Assembly (NCBI GenBank): GCA_016717115.1
Contig: JADKGE010000007.1
Location: forward strand, 186,001-250,000
Origin: Actinomycetota bacterium
GTDB lineage: Bacteria; Actinomycetota; Actinomycetes; S36-B12
Reading direction: 5' to 3'
DNA length: 64,000 nt
Shown here piece by piece: positions 27,546-36,564 of this stretch. The stretch's first letter is position 1; every line of letters starts with the position of its first letter. The notes beneath the pieces were generated by a model. That model saw only the letters and a program-made list of their open reading frames with translations, ran no database searches and was not told the DNA's origin. Both the position numbers and the translations under genes were made by a program.

Positions 27546-27711
27546 CGCTGGACTTTGGTCGCCAAATGTGGTGACGGGCACGATTCCAGTGTGCGACCCA
27601 AGGTCGGCCGGCGGTCCCCACGCGCGGTCCGCCACCACCAACACCAGTGCGCGAGTCCATGGTGTCGAAATCACGCGCAGCGCAGGGCGGCCCGTCGCGG
27701 CCCGTGAGGTA

Positions 27712-28443
27712 TTACGACAGGTGGCCGGGCAGGAGCCAGAGGGACCTTGCCAGCGCGCCTGCGCAGACCACGATGATGGCGACCTTGGCGATGCGCTGCG
27801 TCGTCGCCTCGTTGAAGCGGCGCCTGGCCAACTCCCCGCCCACGGAACCGGCGATGAGCGCACCTACCCACACCGCCGCCGCTCCGACCGACGGCACGTA
27901 CACGCCCAGCAGCGGCAGGCTGACGAGGCTGAGAGTGGCGAAGACAACCTGCAGGGTCTTGACATAGGAGCCGAGGTCGAGTCCTCGGGTGACGAGGTAA
28001 GCGGCGATGGGTGGGCCGCCAACGCCGGCGACCGTGTTCACCGTGCCGCCCCAGGCGGCTGAGAGGAACCCGGCCAGGGGGCCGCGGAAGCGTCCGGCGA
28101 GCAGGAGCCAGGCCACCGATGCGCAGGCCGAGACGGCCACGATGACGTCGAAGAGTGCAGGTGAGCTGACCCGCAGGACGAGCCAGCCCAGGGCGACACC
28201 CATGACGAGACCTGGCACCATGCGCCGGATCTCCCGCCAGGCCAGGCGGGCGTCGGTGCGGGCGATGAGCCACACGTTCTGCACGATCGACAGGGCGTTG
28301 ACCAGGCCGATCCCGGCGGTGCCCGGCACGATCTGCGAGACGACTGGGGCGGAGACGAGGGCGAAGCCGAGGCCGCTGAGGCCCTGCACCACTCCGCCCG
28401 CCGCGACGGCAATCGCGATGAGTGCCACGGTTCCGGCGTCCAC
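27712..28443 (-). CDS. TauE/SafE family membrane transporter
   Basis: The 243-residue protein has about eight hydrophobic segments and the repeated TauE/SafE features: the N-terminal G-G-V-V-Q-G-L-S-G-L-G-F and the second-half G-G-T-V-N-T-V-A-G-V-G-G-P-P motif. Family members export sulfite, sulfoacetate or other small organic anions. The substrate here is unknown. The GTG start on the minus strand has a GAAGGGGG ribosome-binding site. It is divergent from the MFS gene, 28 bases away. Confidence 0.85.
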   Translation of the reverse strand: MDAGTVALIAIAVAAGGVVQGLSGLGFALVSAPVVSQIVPGTAGIGLVNALSIVQNVWLIARTDARLAWREIRRMVPGLVMGVALGWLVLRVSSPALFDVIVAVSACASVAWLLLAGRFRGPLAGFLSAAWGGTVNTVAGVGGPPIAAYLVTRGLDLGSYVKTLQVVFATLSLVSLPLLGVYVPSVGAAAVWVGALIAGSVGGELARRRFNEATTQRIAKVAIIVVCAGALARSLWLLPGHLS

Positions 28444-28459
28444 GAGCCCCCTTCGCCGA

Positions 28460-28465
28460 TACGGT
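28460..28465 (+). promoter_or_regulatory. -10 element for the leaderless MFS gene
   Basis: TACGGT ends six bases before GTG 28472, with no ribosome-binding site between. It fits a leaderless transcript. Confidence 0.5.
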
Positions 28466-28471
28466 CCTGTC

Positions 28472-29836
28472 GTGCCTGACCAGAGTCTCGGACGCCGAAC
28501 CTATCTCGGCTACGCGCTGGGATCCGTCGGCACCGCCGGATTCAGCACGGTGCCCGGACTGCTGCTGGCCTACTACCTGACGAACAGCCTGGGGGTGGCG
28601 GCCGCGGTCGCCGCAGTCGTCGTGCTGGTGCCCAAGCTGTGGGACGTCGTGTTCCTGCCGATCGTCGGCACGCTGAGCGACCGCTCGGCGCAGCGGCGCC
28701 GGTCGCGCCGGCCGTTCCTGCTCGTCGGCGGGCTGACGCTGCCGGCCGTCTTCATCCTCATGTTCTCCGCGCCGACCGGCATCGGTACGGGCGCAGCGGC
28801 CGCGTGGGTGCTCGTCTTCTTCCTGCTTGCCGCGTCGGCGTTCGCCCTGTTCCAGGTGCCCTACATCGCCATGCCGGCCGAGATCACCGACTCGGTGGAG
28901 GAGCGCACGACGATGATGTCGTGGCGCGTGGCGTTCCTCGCCTTCGGCATCCTGCTCTTCGGCGTGGGCGCACCGGCGCTGCGCGATGCGGCGAGCGGCG
29001 GCGCCTCCGGCTACCTGCTCATGGCCGTCGGCGTGGCATCCGTTATCGCGATCGGGATGCTCGGCTGCTGGTGGGCGCTGCGCCGAACGAGGCCGGTGAC
29101 CCTCGACTCGTCCGGAGCCCCATCGCACTCCCTGCGCCAGCAGTTCGCGGTCGCATGGAGGACGCGGGCGTTCCGCCTGCTGCTCGCCGCCTTCGTCATC
29201 CAGGCCCTGGCGACCGGAGCCATGCTCGCGGCCGCCCAGTACTTCGCCACCTACGTGCTGGGCAAGGAGTCGATGAGCGACGTGCTGTTCGCCGCGCTCA
29301 TCGTGCCGGCCCTCGTCGTCATGCCCCTGTGGGCCTGGGTCGGGCACCATCACGGGAAGCGGGCCGGATACCTCCTGTCCTCCGTGGTCTTCCTCGCTGG
29401 CGCGCTGATGCTGCTCGCGTCCTCGCTGGTGCCGTCGGCCGTCGTGCTCGTGCTCGTCGGGCTGTGCGGCATCGGGTACGCGGGGATGCAGATGTTCCCG
29501 CTCGCGATGCTGCCCGACGCCATCGCGGCCGACGCCGCCGCCACCGGACAGCAGCGCGCCGGTGCGTTCACCGGGGTGTGGACAGCGGGGGAGACGGTCG
29601 GGTTCGCCGTCGGTCCCGCGCTGGTCCTGCTGGTCCTGGCCGTGAGCGGCTTCGTCTCGTCCTCGGGCGAGGCCGTCGACCAGCCCGACTCCGCCCGCGT
29701 CGGCGTGCTGCTCACCTTCTCGGTGCTGCCCGCCCTGCTCGTCGCGGCGAGCCTTCCGCTCATTCATCGTTTCCACATCGACCCGACCGACCCGCCCCAG
29801 GAGGAGCAGCATGAGCATTCCGCGACAGGGACGTAG
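28472..29836 (+). CDS. MFS transporter, GPH (sugar:cation symporter-like) type
   Basis: The 454-residue protein has about twelve membrane segments. The stretches K-L-W-D-V-V-F-L-P-I-V-G-T-L-S-D-R (cytoplasmic loop after segment 2) and the later Y-A-G-M-Q-M-F-P-L-A-M-L-P-D match the GPH/MelB-like MFS_2 family, which imports sugars or related solutes with a cation. The last 26 bases overlap the decarboxylase gene, so the two are likely an operon and the transporter may supply its substrate. Confidence 0.82.
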   Translation: MPDQSLGRRTYLGYALGSVGTAGFSTVPGLLLAYYLTNSLGVAAAVAAVVVLVPKLWDVVFLPIVGTLSDRSAQRRRSRRPFLLVGGLTLPAVFILMFSAPTGIGTGAAAAWVLVFFLLAASAFALFQVPYIAMPAEITDSVEERTTMMSWRVAFLAFGILLFGVGAPALRDAASGGASGYLLMAVGVASVIAIGMLGCWWALRRTRPVTLDSSGAPSHSLRQQFAVAWRTRAFRLLLAAFVIQALATGAMLAAAQYFATYVLGKESMSDVLFAALIVPALVVMPLWAWVGHHHGKRAGYLLSSVVFLAGALMLLASSLVPSAVVLVLVGLCGIGYAGMQMFPLAMLPDAIAADAAATGQQRAGAFTGVWTAGETVGFAVGPALVLLVLAVSGFVSSSGEAVDQPDSARVGVLLTFSVLPALLVAASLPLIHRFHIDPTDPPQEEQHEHSATGT

Positions 29837-31301
29837 CCCGGCCGTCGCGCTCGACGAGCTGAACGCCCTCCGGGCCGACGACGCGCCGGTGCACGGTGGC
29901 CGCGTGCTGGCCTACGTCTACGACGCCGGGCTGGCCGACGTCACGGACGCGGGGCTGCGGGCGCTCGCCGACTTCGGCGAGGTCAACGCCCTCGATCCCA
30001 CGGTCTTCCCGAGCGTCGGACGCATCGAGAACGACCTCGTCGGCTGGGGGCTCGATCTCCTCGGCGGCGCGGAAGCATCGTGCGGCGTCGTCACCAGCGG
30101 GGGCACCGAGTCATGCCTGCTGGCCGTCCTGGCGGGCCGAGAGGACTGGCGGCGGCGCGGCGGCCAGGGCCAGCCCGTGCTGGTGATGCCGGTGACGGCG
30201 CACCCGGCCTTCGCGAAGGCGGCGCACCTGCTCGGCCTTCGGCTCAGGTTCGTGCCCGTCGACGGCGGGAGCATGCGGGTTCGGGCAGCCGACGTCGCCA
30301 CCGCGCTCGACGAGGAGGGCACCGCTGTCGCCCTGGTGGTCGTCTCGTCGCCCTCCTACGCGCACGGCGTCGTCGATCCCGTGGCGGAGGTGGCGGCCAT
30401 CGCCGCGGCCAGAGGCGTGCCGTGCCATTCCGATGCCTGCATCGGCGGCCTCGTGCTGCCCTACCTCAGGCGCAGCGGACGCGACATCCCCGACTTCGAC
30501 CTGTCTGTCCCCGGAGTGCGATCGCTCTCCGTCGATCTGCACAAGTACGGGTTCGCGCCCAAGGGCACGTCCCTGCTGCTGTTCTCCGACGCCGAGTACC
30601 GGTCCGGCACGTACTTCACCTACTCCAGCTGGCCCGGATACCCCGTGGTCAACACCACCCTGCAGAGCACCAAGTCGGCCGGGCCGATGGCGGCCGCCTG
30701 GGTCGTCTCACGCGCGCTGGGGGACGAGGGCTATGCCGCCGCCGCGGATCGGGCGATCAGGGCGACCGACCTCGTCGTCGACGCCGTCGGATCCCTCCCC
30801 GGGTTGCGGGTGCTCGGCCCGCCCGACAGCACCCTTGTCGCGATCGCGGCGGAGGGGGCCGAGGCGGACGGCGGCGTCGACCCGTTCGTCCTCGCCGACC
30901 GCATGCGTGCCCGGGGCTGGTTCATCCAGCCGCAGCCGGCGTTCGCGGACCTGCCGCGCACCGTGCACCTGACCATGCAGCCCACGTCGATCGACACCGT
31001 CGACGAGTTCGTCGTGGACCTTCAGCGCTCGGCGGCCGAATGCGCCGGGGCTCCGTGGGCGGCGGCCGATCCCGCCCTCCTCGCGGCGGCGTCGGACCTC
31101 GAGGCCGCGACACTCGACGAAGCCACGGTGGCCGGGCTGCTGGCATTCGCCGGACTGGTCGGCGACGGGGGAGCCGGGCTGCCCGACGAGGCGGCCGGCA
31201 TCCAGGCGCTGCTGGAGTCCCTGCCCGACCCACTGCGTGATCGCCTGCTCGCCGGGTTCTTCTCACTGGTGTTCAGCGCCCGTCGGGGGCCGGATGCCTG
31301 A
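29811..31301 (+). CDS. PLP-dependent group II decarboxylase / sphingosine-1-phosphate lyase-like
   Basis: The 496-residue fold-type I PLP enzyme has the signature S-V-D-L-H-K-Y-G-F-A-P-K-G, with K245 as the likely PLP lysine, plus G-V-V-T-S-G-G-T-E-S (phosphate cup) and H-S-D-A-C-I-G-G. These match the dinucleotide-sized clade that includes sphingosine-phosphate lyases and aspartate/tyrosine decarboxylases. The sequence H-K-x-G-x-x-x-K-G and the N-x-x-D-P-T-V-F-P-S motif favour the lyase-like branch. The reaction is not proven. The start overlaps the MFS gene, and the extra C-terminal helices (about 400-496) are specific to this subgroup. Confidence 0.8.
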   Translation: MSIPRQGRSPAVALDELNALRADDAPVHGGRVLAYVYDAGLADVTDAGLRALADFGEVNALDPTVFPSVGRIENDLVGWGLDLLGGAEASCGVVTSGGTESCLLAVLAGREDWRRRGGQGQPVLVMPVTAHPAFAKAAHLLGLRLRFVPVDGGSMRVRAADVATALDEEGTAVALVVVSSPSYAHGVVDPVAEVAAIAAARGVPCHSDACIGGLVLPYLRRSGRDIPDFDLSVPGVRSLSVDLHKYGFAPKGTSLLLFSDAEYRSGTYFTYSSWPGYPVVNTTLQSTKSAGPMAAAWVVSRALGDEGYAAAADRAIRATDLVVDAVGSLPGLRVLGPPDSTLVAIAAEGAEADGGVDPFVLADRMRARGWFIQPQPAFADLPRTVHLTMQPTSIDTVDEFVVDLQRSAAECAGAPWAAADPALLAAASDLEAATLDEATVAGLLAFAGLVGDGGAGLPDEAAGIQALLESLPDPLRDRLLAGFFSLVFSARRGPDA

Positions 31302-31372
31302 TGCCGGCACCTCTGTGTGATGCCGCTTTCGGCGCATAACCGGCGTAACGTGGAGGGCCGGAGGCGATCATC

Positions 31373-31564
31373 ATGATCACGACAGCGCCGGTTCCCCATG
31401 ACGGCCACACGTCGTTCGCCTGCCATCTCGGCCTGCACGAGTGGGCGATGGTGCGCGACGACGAGGAGAGGACGCACTACGTGTGCGTTCGGTGCGATGC
31501 GGCGAAGCCGTCGAATGACCCCTGGTGGGAGTTCGCGGCGGAGGCTGGGACCGGCTTCCACTGA
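31373..31564 (+). CDS. Small Cys/His-rich (zinc-ribbon-like) protein
   Basis: The 63-residue protein has F-A-C-H-L-G-L-H-E-W early and Y-V-C-V-R-C-D later, a spacing that could bind one zinc ion. It is soluble and has no signal peptide. CCGGAGG lies upstream of ATG 31373, and TAACGT at 31343-31348 could be its -10. Similar tiny proteins occur singly in actinobacteria. Function unknown. Confidence 0.6.
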   Translation: MITTAPVPHDGHTSFACHLGLHEWAMVRDDEERTHYVCVRCDAAKPSNDPWWEFAAEAGTGFH

Positions 31565-31583
31565 CGACCCGAGGTTCTCGGCG

Positions 31584-32462
31584 TCAGGCGTGCGGTTCTG
31601 ACTCGACCAGCGGTGCCCTGCGCGTGGCCAGCCAGGAGCCGAGCAGCACGAGCGGGAAACCGATGGCGATGCCGAGGGTGAAGGGCTCGCCGAGCACGAG
31701 GATGCCGAGCAGCACGGCCACGGCCGGATTGACGTAGGTGATCAGCGTCGTCCGCGACGGCCCGACCTCGGCGATCAGCGCGAAGAAGATGAGGAACGCC
31801 CCGGCCGTGCACAGGGCACCGAGGAGCACCACCGACCACCACGCCTGCGCGGGCACCGGTGCCGTCGGTCTGGTGAGCCACGCGAACGGTGCGTAGATGA
31901 CGGCGTTGATGGACAGCGACACGGCGATGACGGGCAGGCTCGGCACGCTCTGCAGTCTGCGGTCGACGATGATCGGGCCGAGCGAGTAGCCGACGACGGT
32001 GACGATGAGGGCGGCCACGGAGAGCAGGTCGCCGCCGCTCACGTCGAGGCCCACGAGCGCGCCGACGCCGACGAAGCCCACACCCAGGCCTAGGAGGCGC
32101 GAGCCGGTGAGGCGGTCGTCCATCCCGAACTGGCGCGCCATCAGGGCGGTGACCAACGGCACCGTGGCGATGAACAGGCCGGCGAGGGAGCTGGTGATGC
32201 GCTCCTCCGCCCACGTCAGCGCCCACCACGTGAACGTCATCTCGACGATGGCGAAGGCCGCTACCCAGCGCCAGTGGCCCTGGAGAAGTCGCAGCTGACC
32301 CCGTGCGATGGCGATGGGCAGCAGGATCGCCGCTCCCACGGCCAGCCGACCGAAGACGACCATGGGCGTGGAGAGGGACGTCACGCCGACCTTGATGAGC
32401 AGGTAGGGCAGGCCCCAGATGATGCCCAGCGAGGCGAAGAGGATCCAGCCGCGTCTTGACAC
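31584..32462 (-). CDS. EamA/DMT superfamily transporter
   Basis: The 292-residue protein has ten membrane segments in two EamA repeats, with W-A-E-E-R-I-T-S-S-L-A-G-L in the first and the typical P-V-x-A-V-L-L-G-I-L-V-L-G-E-P-F near the C-terminus. DMT family members export amino acids or metabolites. GTG 32462 was chosen because it starts just before the first membrane helix; further upstream the frame is arginine-rich and unlike the family. It is convergent with the small zinc-ribbon gene and divergent from the TIG-domain gene. Confidence 0.85.
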   Translation of the reverse strand: MSRRGWILFASLGIIWGLPYLLIKVGVTSLSTPMVVFGRLAVGAAILLPIAIARGQLRLLQGHWRWVAAFAIVEMTFTWWALTWAEERITSSLAGLFIATVPLVTALMARQFGMDDRLTGSRLLGLGVGFVGVGALVGLDVSGGDLLSVAALIVTVVGYSLGPIIVDRRLQSVPSLPVIAVSLSINAVIYAPFAWLTRPTAPVPAQAWWSVVLLGALCTAGAFLIFFALIAEVGPSRTTLITYVNPAVAVLLGILVLGEPFTLGIAIGFPLVLLGSWLATRRAPLVESEPHA

Positions 32463-32542
32463 GAGCGGCAGGCTAGCCCCACGCGGAATGCCCCGTCGGG
32501 CCGATACCCCCCGCGAGGGATCCCACCGTCCCGCTGCCCGAA

Positions 32543-32548
32543 TACAAT
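32543..32548 (+). promoter_or_regulatory. -10 element for the TIG-domain surface protein
   Basis: TACAAT lies 32 bases before ATG 32581 in the divergent intergenic region. It is a near-consensus -10. No clear -35 is visible. Confidence 0.5.
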
Positions 32549-32580
32549 CAGGTGTCCGTCCATCAGTTGGGGTGCTCTGA

Positions 32581-33978
32581 ATGTCATCTCGCGACGCGAA
32601 TGAGCGCATGCGCGAAACACGCGCGCGCGGCCGCGGCCCGGGCCGGCGTGGCTACAGCGCGGTGGGGTACGCGGTCATCGCGCTTGTCGTCATCCTCATC
32701 GCGGTCGGAACCATCGTGCTCGCCTCGATGATCGGGTCGTCCTCCGCCGACGACAGCGCCGGGGCGGGGTCGGCCCTGGTGCCCACGGGAGTCAGCAGCA
32801 CGCTGTCGTGCCCGAGCACGATGTGGCCGGACACGAGCACGGGCACCTGCGTCCGCAAGACCACGTGCCTGGACGATGCCGAGTACGACGAGGCGACGAA
32901 CACCTGCGTCCTCCCCTTGGCGCTGGCCGTCCTGTCACTGGATCCCGCGAAGGGCCCCGTCGCCGGCGGAACCGAGGTGACGATCACCGGAACGCTGTTC
33001 GCCGACGGCGCGACCGTGACCATCGACAGCATTCCGGCCACCGACGTCGCGGTCGTCAACGACACGACCATCACCGCGGTGACGCCGAAGAACAAGCACG
33101 ACTACCCCGTCGATGTCGTGGTCACCAACCCCAATGGCAGTTCCGCCACCCTGAACAACGGCTTCGCCTATGTCGCTCCGCCTCTGCCCCGTATCACCTC
33201 GATCCGGCCCGATCGCGGATCGAAGAACGGTGGCGAGACCGTGATCCTCAAGGGTGCGGGCTTCGTCGACGGTGCGAGCGTGGCCTTCGGCGGTGTGCCC
33301 GCTGAGTCCGTGACGATCATCGACCGCAAGACCATGCAGGTCAGCACCCCGGCGGGTGCGTCGGGGCCGGTCGACGTCTCTGTCGTGGTGCCCGGCCGAC
33401 CCGAGTTCACGCGGCCGGAGGGCTTCACCTACTCGGACACCGCCCCTCGGGCCGTGGAGAAGGTCAGCCCCCGTAAGGGCTCCGACGCGGGCGGCACTGC
33501 CGTCGCCATCACCGGATCCGGCTTCCTGAGCGGGGCCACCGTCACCTTCGACGGTCGTCCGGCCAGCAATGTCAGGGTTGTCGGCCCGACGACGATCACC
33601 GCGGTGACGCCCTCCGGCTCGGTCGGCAAGGCGGACGTCGCGGTCACGAATCCCGGCGTGCCGGCGGCGACCCTGTCGAACGGGTTCGAGTACGTTCCCG
33701 CGGCTCGGGTCGTCGCGGTCCGACCGGGCAACGGCCCGGCGTCGGGCGGCACGCAGGTGGTCATCATCGGCACCGGCTTCGTCAAGGGAACCACGGTCAC
33801 CATCGATGGCCAGCCGGCGAGGGATGTCACGGTCGTCAGCCCGACGGCCATCACGGCGACTATCCCGGCCGGTGCGACCGGGCCTGCCGACGTGGCCGTG
33901 AAGCTCCCGGCCGAGACGCCGGTCACCTTGGCGAAGGGATTCGTCTACCTCCCGGATGCGCCCGCCACCACCCCGTAG
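32581..33978 (+). CDS. Surface-type protein: Flp-pilin-like N-terminus, Cys repeats and four IPT/TIG domains
   Basis: The 465-residue protein is a relative, in design, of the one at 23772. G24 is followed by Y-S-A-V-G-Y-A-V-I-A-L-V-V, a prepilin-like helix in which the +5 residue is glycine instead of the usual glutamate. Two Cys repeats follow (about residues 79-118, C-x12-C forms ending T-G-T-C and T-N-T-C). Four IPT/TIG immunoglobulin-like domains then run to the end, each with a P-x-x-G-x-x-x-G-G-T opening and a T-I-T-A-V-T-P-like strand. No C-terminal anchor is visible. It is probably exported and held by its N-terminal helix or assembled in a fibre. Function unknown; surface attachment is inferred. 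Confidence 0.85.
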   Translation: MSSRDANERMRETRARGRGPGRRGYSAVGYAVIALVVILIAVGTIVLASMIGSSSADDSAGAGSALVPTGVSSTLSCPSTMWPDTSTGTCVRKTTCLDDAEYDEATNTCVLPLALAVLSLDPAKGPVAGGTEVTITGTLFADGATVTIDSIPATDVAVVNDTTITAVTPKNKHDYPVDVVVTNPNGSSATLNNGFAYVAPPLPRITSIRPDRGSKNGGETVILKGAGFVDGASVAFGGVPAESVTIIDRKTMQVSTPAGASGPVDVSVVVPGRPEFTRPEGFTYSDTAPRAVEKVSPRKGSDAGGTAVAITGSGFLSGATVTFDGRPASNVRVVGPTTITAVTPSGSVGKADVAVTNPGVPAATLSNGFEYVPAARVVAVRPGNGPASGGTQVVIIGTGFVKGTTVTIDGQPARDVTVVSPTAITATIPAGATGPADVAVKLPAETPVTLAKGFVYLPDAPATTP

Positions 33979-34074
33979 CCCCGGCCTCAGGCAACCGTCG
34001 CCGTTGGCAGCGCAGGCGCCTCGGTAGTGTGGGGGTCCGCTGGCCACGACCCAGCGCCCCGGGGAGATCGGTAG

Positions 34075-36561
34075 TTGACGGACATGACTGAGAGTGCGGA
34101 GAGCGTCCGCGAGGCGTACGACCATGACCAGATGCAGGAGCGCTGGCTCCCCGTCTGGGACGACCTGGCGCCATTCCGCTCCGGGCGACCGGACGACGTC
34201 CGCCCGAAGAAGTACGTCCTGGACATGTTCCCGTACCCGTCAGGCGACCTGCACATGGGTCACGCCGAGGCCTATGCGCTCGGCGACGTGATCGCCCGCT
34301 ACTGGGTGCAGAAGGGCTTCAACGTCATGCATCCCATCGGCTGGGACGCCTTCGGGCTGCCGGCCGAGAACGCGGCGATCAAGCGCGGCGTCGATCCCGG
34401 CGAGTGGACGTACGCCAACATCGCGCAGGGCCTGTCGTCGATGCGCCGCTTCGCCTGCTCGTTCGACTGGGACCGCGTGTTCAACACCTGCGACCCCGAC
34501 TACTACCGCTGGAACCAGTGGTTCTTCCTGCAGATGTTCAGGCGTGGCCTGGCGTACCGCAAGGACAGCGCCGTCAACTGGTGCCCCAACGACCAGACCG
34601 TGCTGGCCAATGAGCAGGTCGTCGGCGGCCTCTGCGAGCGATGCGACACACCGGTCACCAAGAAGAAGCTCACCCAGTGGTACCTGCGCATCACCGACTA
34701 CGCCGACCGGCTGCTGGAGGACATGGAGCAGCTGCAGGGGCAGTGGCCGGACAAGGTCCTGCTCATGCAGAAGAACTGGATCGGCCGCTCTCAGGGGGCC
34801 GAGGTCGAGTTCGTGATCGAGGGTCGCGAGCAGCCGGTGACCGTGTACACGACGCGTCCCGACACGCTGTACGGCGCGACATTCTTCGTTGTCGCGGCCG
34901 ACTTTGACCTCGCTGCCGAGCTGGCGGCCGGAACGACGGTCGAGGCCGAGTTCGCCGACTACGTCGAGAAGGTCAAGCACGAGTCCGAGATGGACCGGCT
35001 GGACTCCTCGCGCGCCAAGACGGGCGTGTTCCTGCAGAGGTACGCCATCAACCCGGTCAACGGTGAGCGCATCCCGGTGTGGGCGTCGGACTACGTCCTG
35101 GCCGACTACGGCACCGGCGCGATCATGGCCGTGCCGGCGCACGACCAGCGCGACCTCGACTTCGCCCGCACCTTCGGCCTCGACGTGCGCGTGGTGGTCG
35201 GCGGTGCCGAGGATCCGTCGATCACGGGCGAGGCGACGGCCGACGACGGCCCCCACGTGAACTCGGGGCCGCTCGACGGCCTGGACAAGGCTGACGCGAT
35301 CGTCGCGATCACGCAGGTCCTGGCGGACAGGGGCACCGGTCGTCCGGCCACGAACTACCGCCTGCGTGACTGGCTGATCTCGCGCCAGCGCTACTGGGGA
35401 ACGCCTATCCCCATCGTGCACTGCCCGTCCTGCGGCGAGGTGCCGGTCCCCGACGACCAGCTGCCCGTCGTGCTGCCGCCGGCGGCCGGGCTCGACCTCA
35501 AGCCCAAGGGTCAGTCGCCCCTGGGCGCGGCCACCGACTGGGTGAACACCACCTGCCCGAACTGCGGCGAGCCGGCCCTGCGCGACACGGACACCATGGA
35601 CACGTTCATGGACTCGTCCTGGTACTTCCTGCGCTACGCCGATCCGCGCAACGACACCGCTCCCTTCGACCCGGCGCTCGTTCGCGAATGGCTGCCCGTC
35701 GACCAGTACGTCGGTGGCGTGACGCACGCGATCCTGCACCTGCTGTACTCGCGGTTCTTCACCAAGGTTCTGTTCGACATGGGCATGCTCGACTTCACGG
35801 AGCCCTTCTCCCGCCTGCTCAACCAGGGCATGGTCGTGATGGACGGCTCGGCGATGAGCAAGTCGCGCGGCAACCTCGTCCGCCTGTCCGACGAACTGGC
35901 GGTCAACGGCGTCGACGCGATCCGTCTGACGATGGTGTTCGCGGGCCCGCCCGAGGACGACGTCGACTGGGCGGAAGTGTCCCCGTCCGGCTCGAAGAAG
36001 TTCCTCGCCCGTGCCTGGCGGCTGTCGGGCGATGTCACGAGCGCGCCGGGCGTCGACGTCACCGCGGGCGACCACGAGCTGCGCAAGCTGACGCACAAGG
36101 CCATCCGCGACGCGGAGATGTCCGTCGAGTCCTTCCGCTTCAACGTCGCTGTAGCGCGCACGATGGAACTGGTGAACGTCACGCGCAAGGCGATCGACTC
36201 GGGCGTCGGCCCGGCCGACCCGGCCGTGCGGGAGGCGGCGGAGGCGGTCGCGATCATGCTGTCGCTTGTCGCGCCCTACACGGCAGAGGACATGTGGTCG
36301 CGGCTCGGGCACGCGCCCACGGTTGCGCTGGCGGGGTGGCCGGTGGTCGATCCCGCGCTCCTGGTCGAGGAGTCGGTCACGTGCATCGTGCAGGTCGCGG
36401 GCAAGGTCCGCGAGCGGCTCGAGGTGCCACCGGGGATCGGCGAGGACGAGCTGCGCACGATGGCCTTGGGTTCACCGGGTGTCGTGAAGGCGCTCGAGGG
36501 CCGCGGGATCCGCACCGTCATCGTGCGGGCGCCCAAGCTCGTCAACATCGTCCCGGAGTAG
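34075..36561 (+). CDS. leuS: Leucyl-tRNA synthetase
   Basis: LeuRS charges tRNA-Leu. The 828-residue class I enzyme has the HIGH-type motif H-M-G-H (from base 34252), the editing-domain stretch T-R-P-D-T-L-Y-G-A, the M-S-K-S motif (from base 35854) and a C-terminal anticodon-binding domain. I take TTG 34075 as the start because GGGGAG at 34061-34066 is eight bases before it. ATG 34084, three codons later, is the alternative. TAGTGT at 34024-34029 is a possible -10. Confidence 0.95.
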   Translation: MTDMTESAESVREAYDHDQMQERWLPVWDDLAPFRSGRPDDVRPKKYVLDMFPYPSGDLHMGHAEAYALGDVIARYWVQKGFNVMHPIGWDAFGLPAENAAIKRGVDPGEWTYANIAQGLSSMRRFACSFDWDRVFNTCDPDYYRWNQWFFLQMFRRGLAYRKDSAVNWCPNDQTVLANEQVVGGLCERCDTPVTKKKLTQWYLRITDYADRLLEDMEQLQGQWPDKVLLMQKNWIGRSQGAEVEFVIEGREQPVTVYTTRPDTLYGATFFVVAADFDLAAELAAGTTVEAEFADYVEKVKHESEMDRLDSSRAKTGVFLQRYAINPVNGERIPVWASDYVLADYGTGAIMAVPAHDQRDLDFARTFGLDVRVVVGGAEDPSITGEATADDGPHVNSGPLDGLDKADAIVAITQVLADRGTGRPATNYRLRDWLISRQRYWGTPIPIVHCPSCGEVPVPDDQLPVVLPPAAGLDLKPKGQSPLGAATDWVNTTCPNCGEPALRDTDTMDTFMDSSWYFLRYADPRNDTAPFDPALVREWLPVDQYVGGVTHAILHLLYSRFFTKVLFDMGMLDFTEPFSRLLNQGMVVMDGSAMSKSRGNLVRLSDELAVNGVDAIRLTMVFAGPPEDDVDWAEVSPSGSKKFLARAWRLSGDVTSAPGVDVTAGDHELRKLTHKAIRDAEMSVESFRFNVAVARTMELVNVTRKAIDSGVGPADPAVREAAEAVAIMLSLVAPYTAEDMWSRLGHAPTVALAGWPVVDPALLVEESVTCIVQVAGKVRERLEVPPGIGEDELRTMALGSPGVVKALEGRGIRTVIVRAPKLVNIVPE

Positions 36562-36564
36562 GCG

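Noticed and set aside
27546..27711. Gene in the gap between the fibronectin III gene and the TauE gene
   Set aside because: Frames here are short or run antisense into neighbours, with no start-site support. I see nothing definite in it.
34240..36312. Long minus-strand frame opposite leuS
   Set aside because: It is a codon-bias shadow of a well-conserved synthetase; no start or domain sense.
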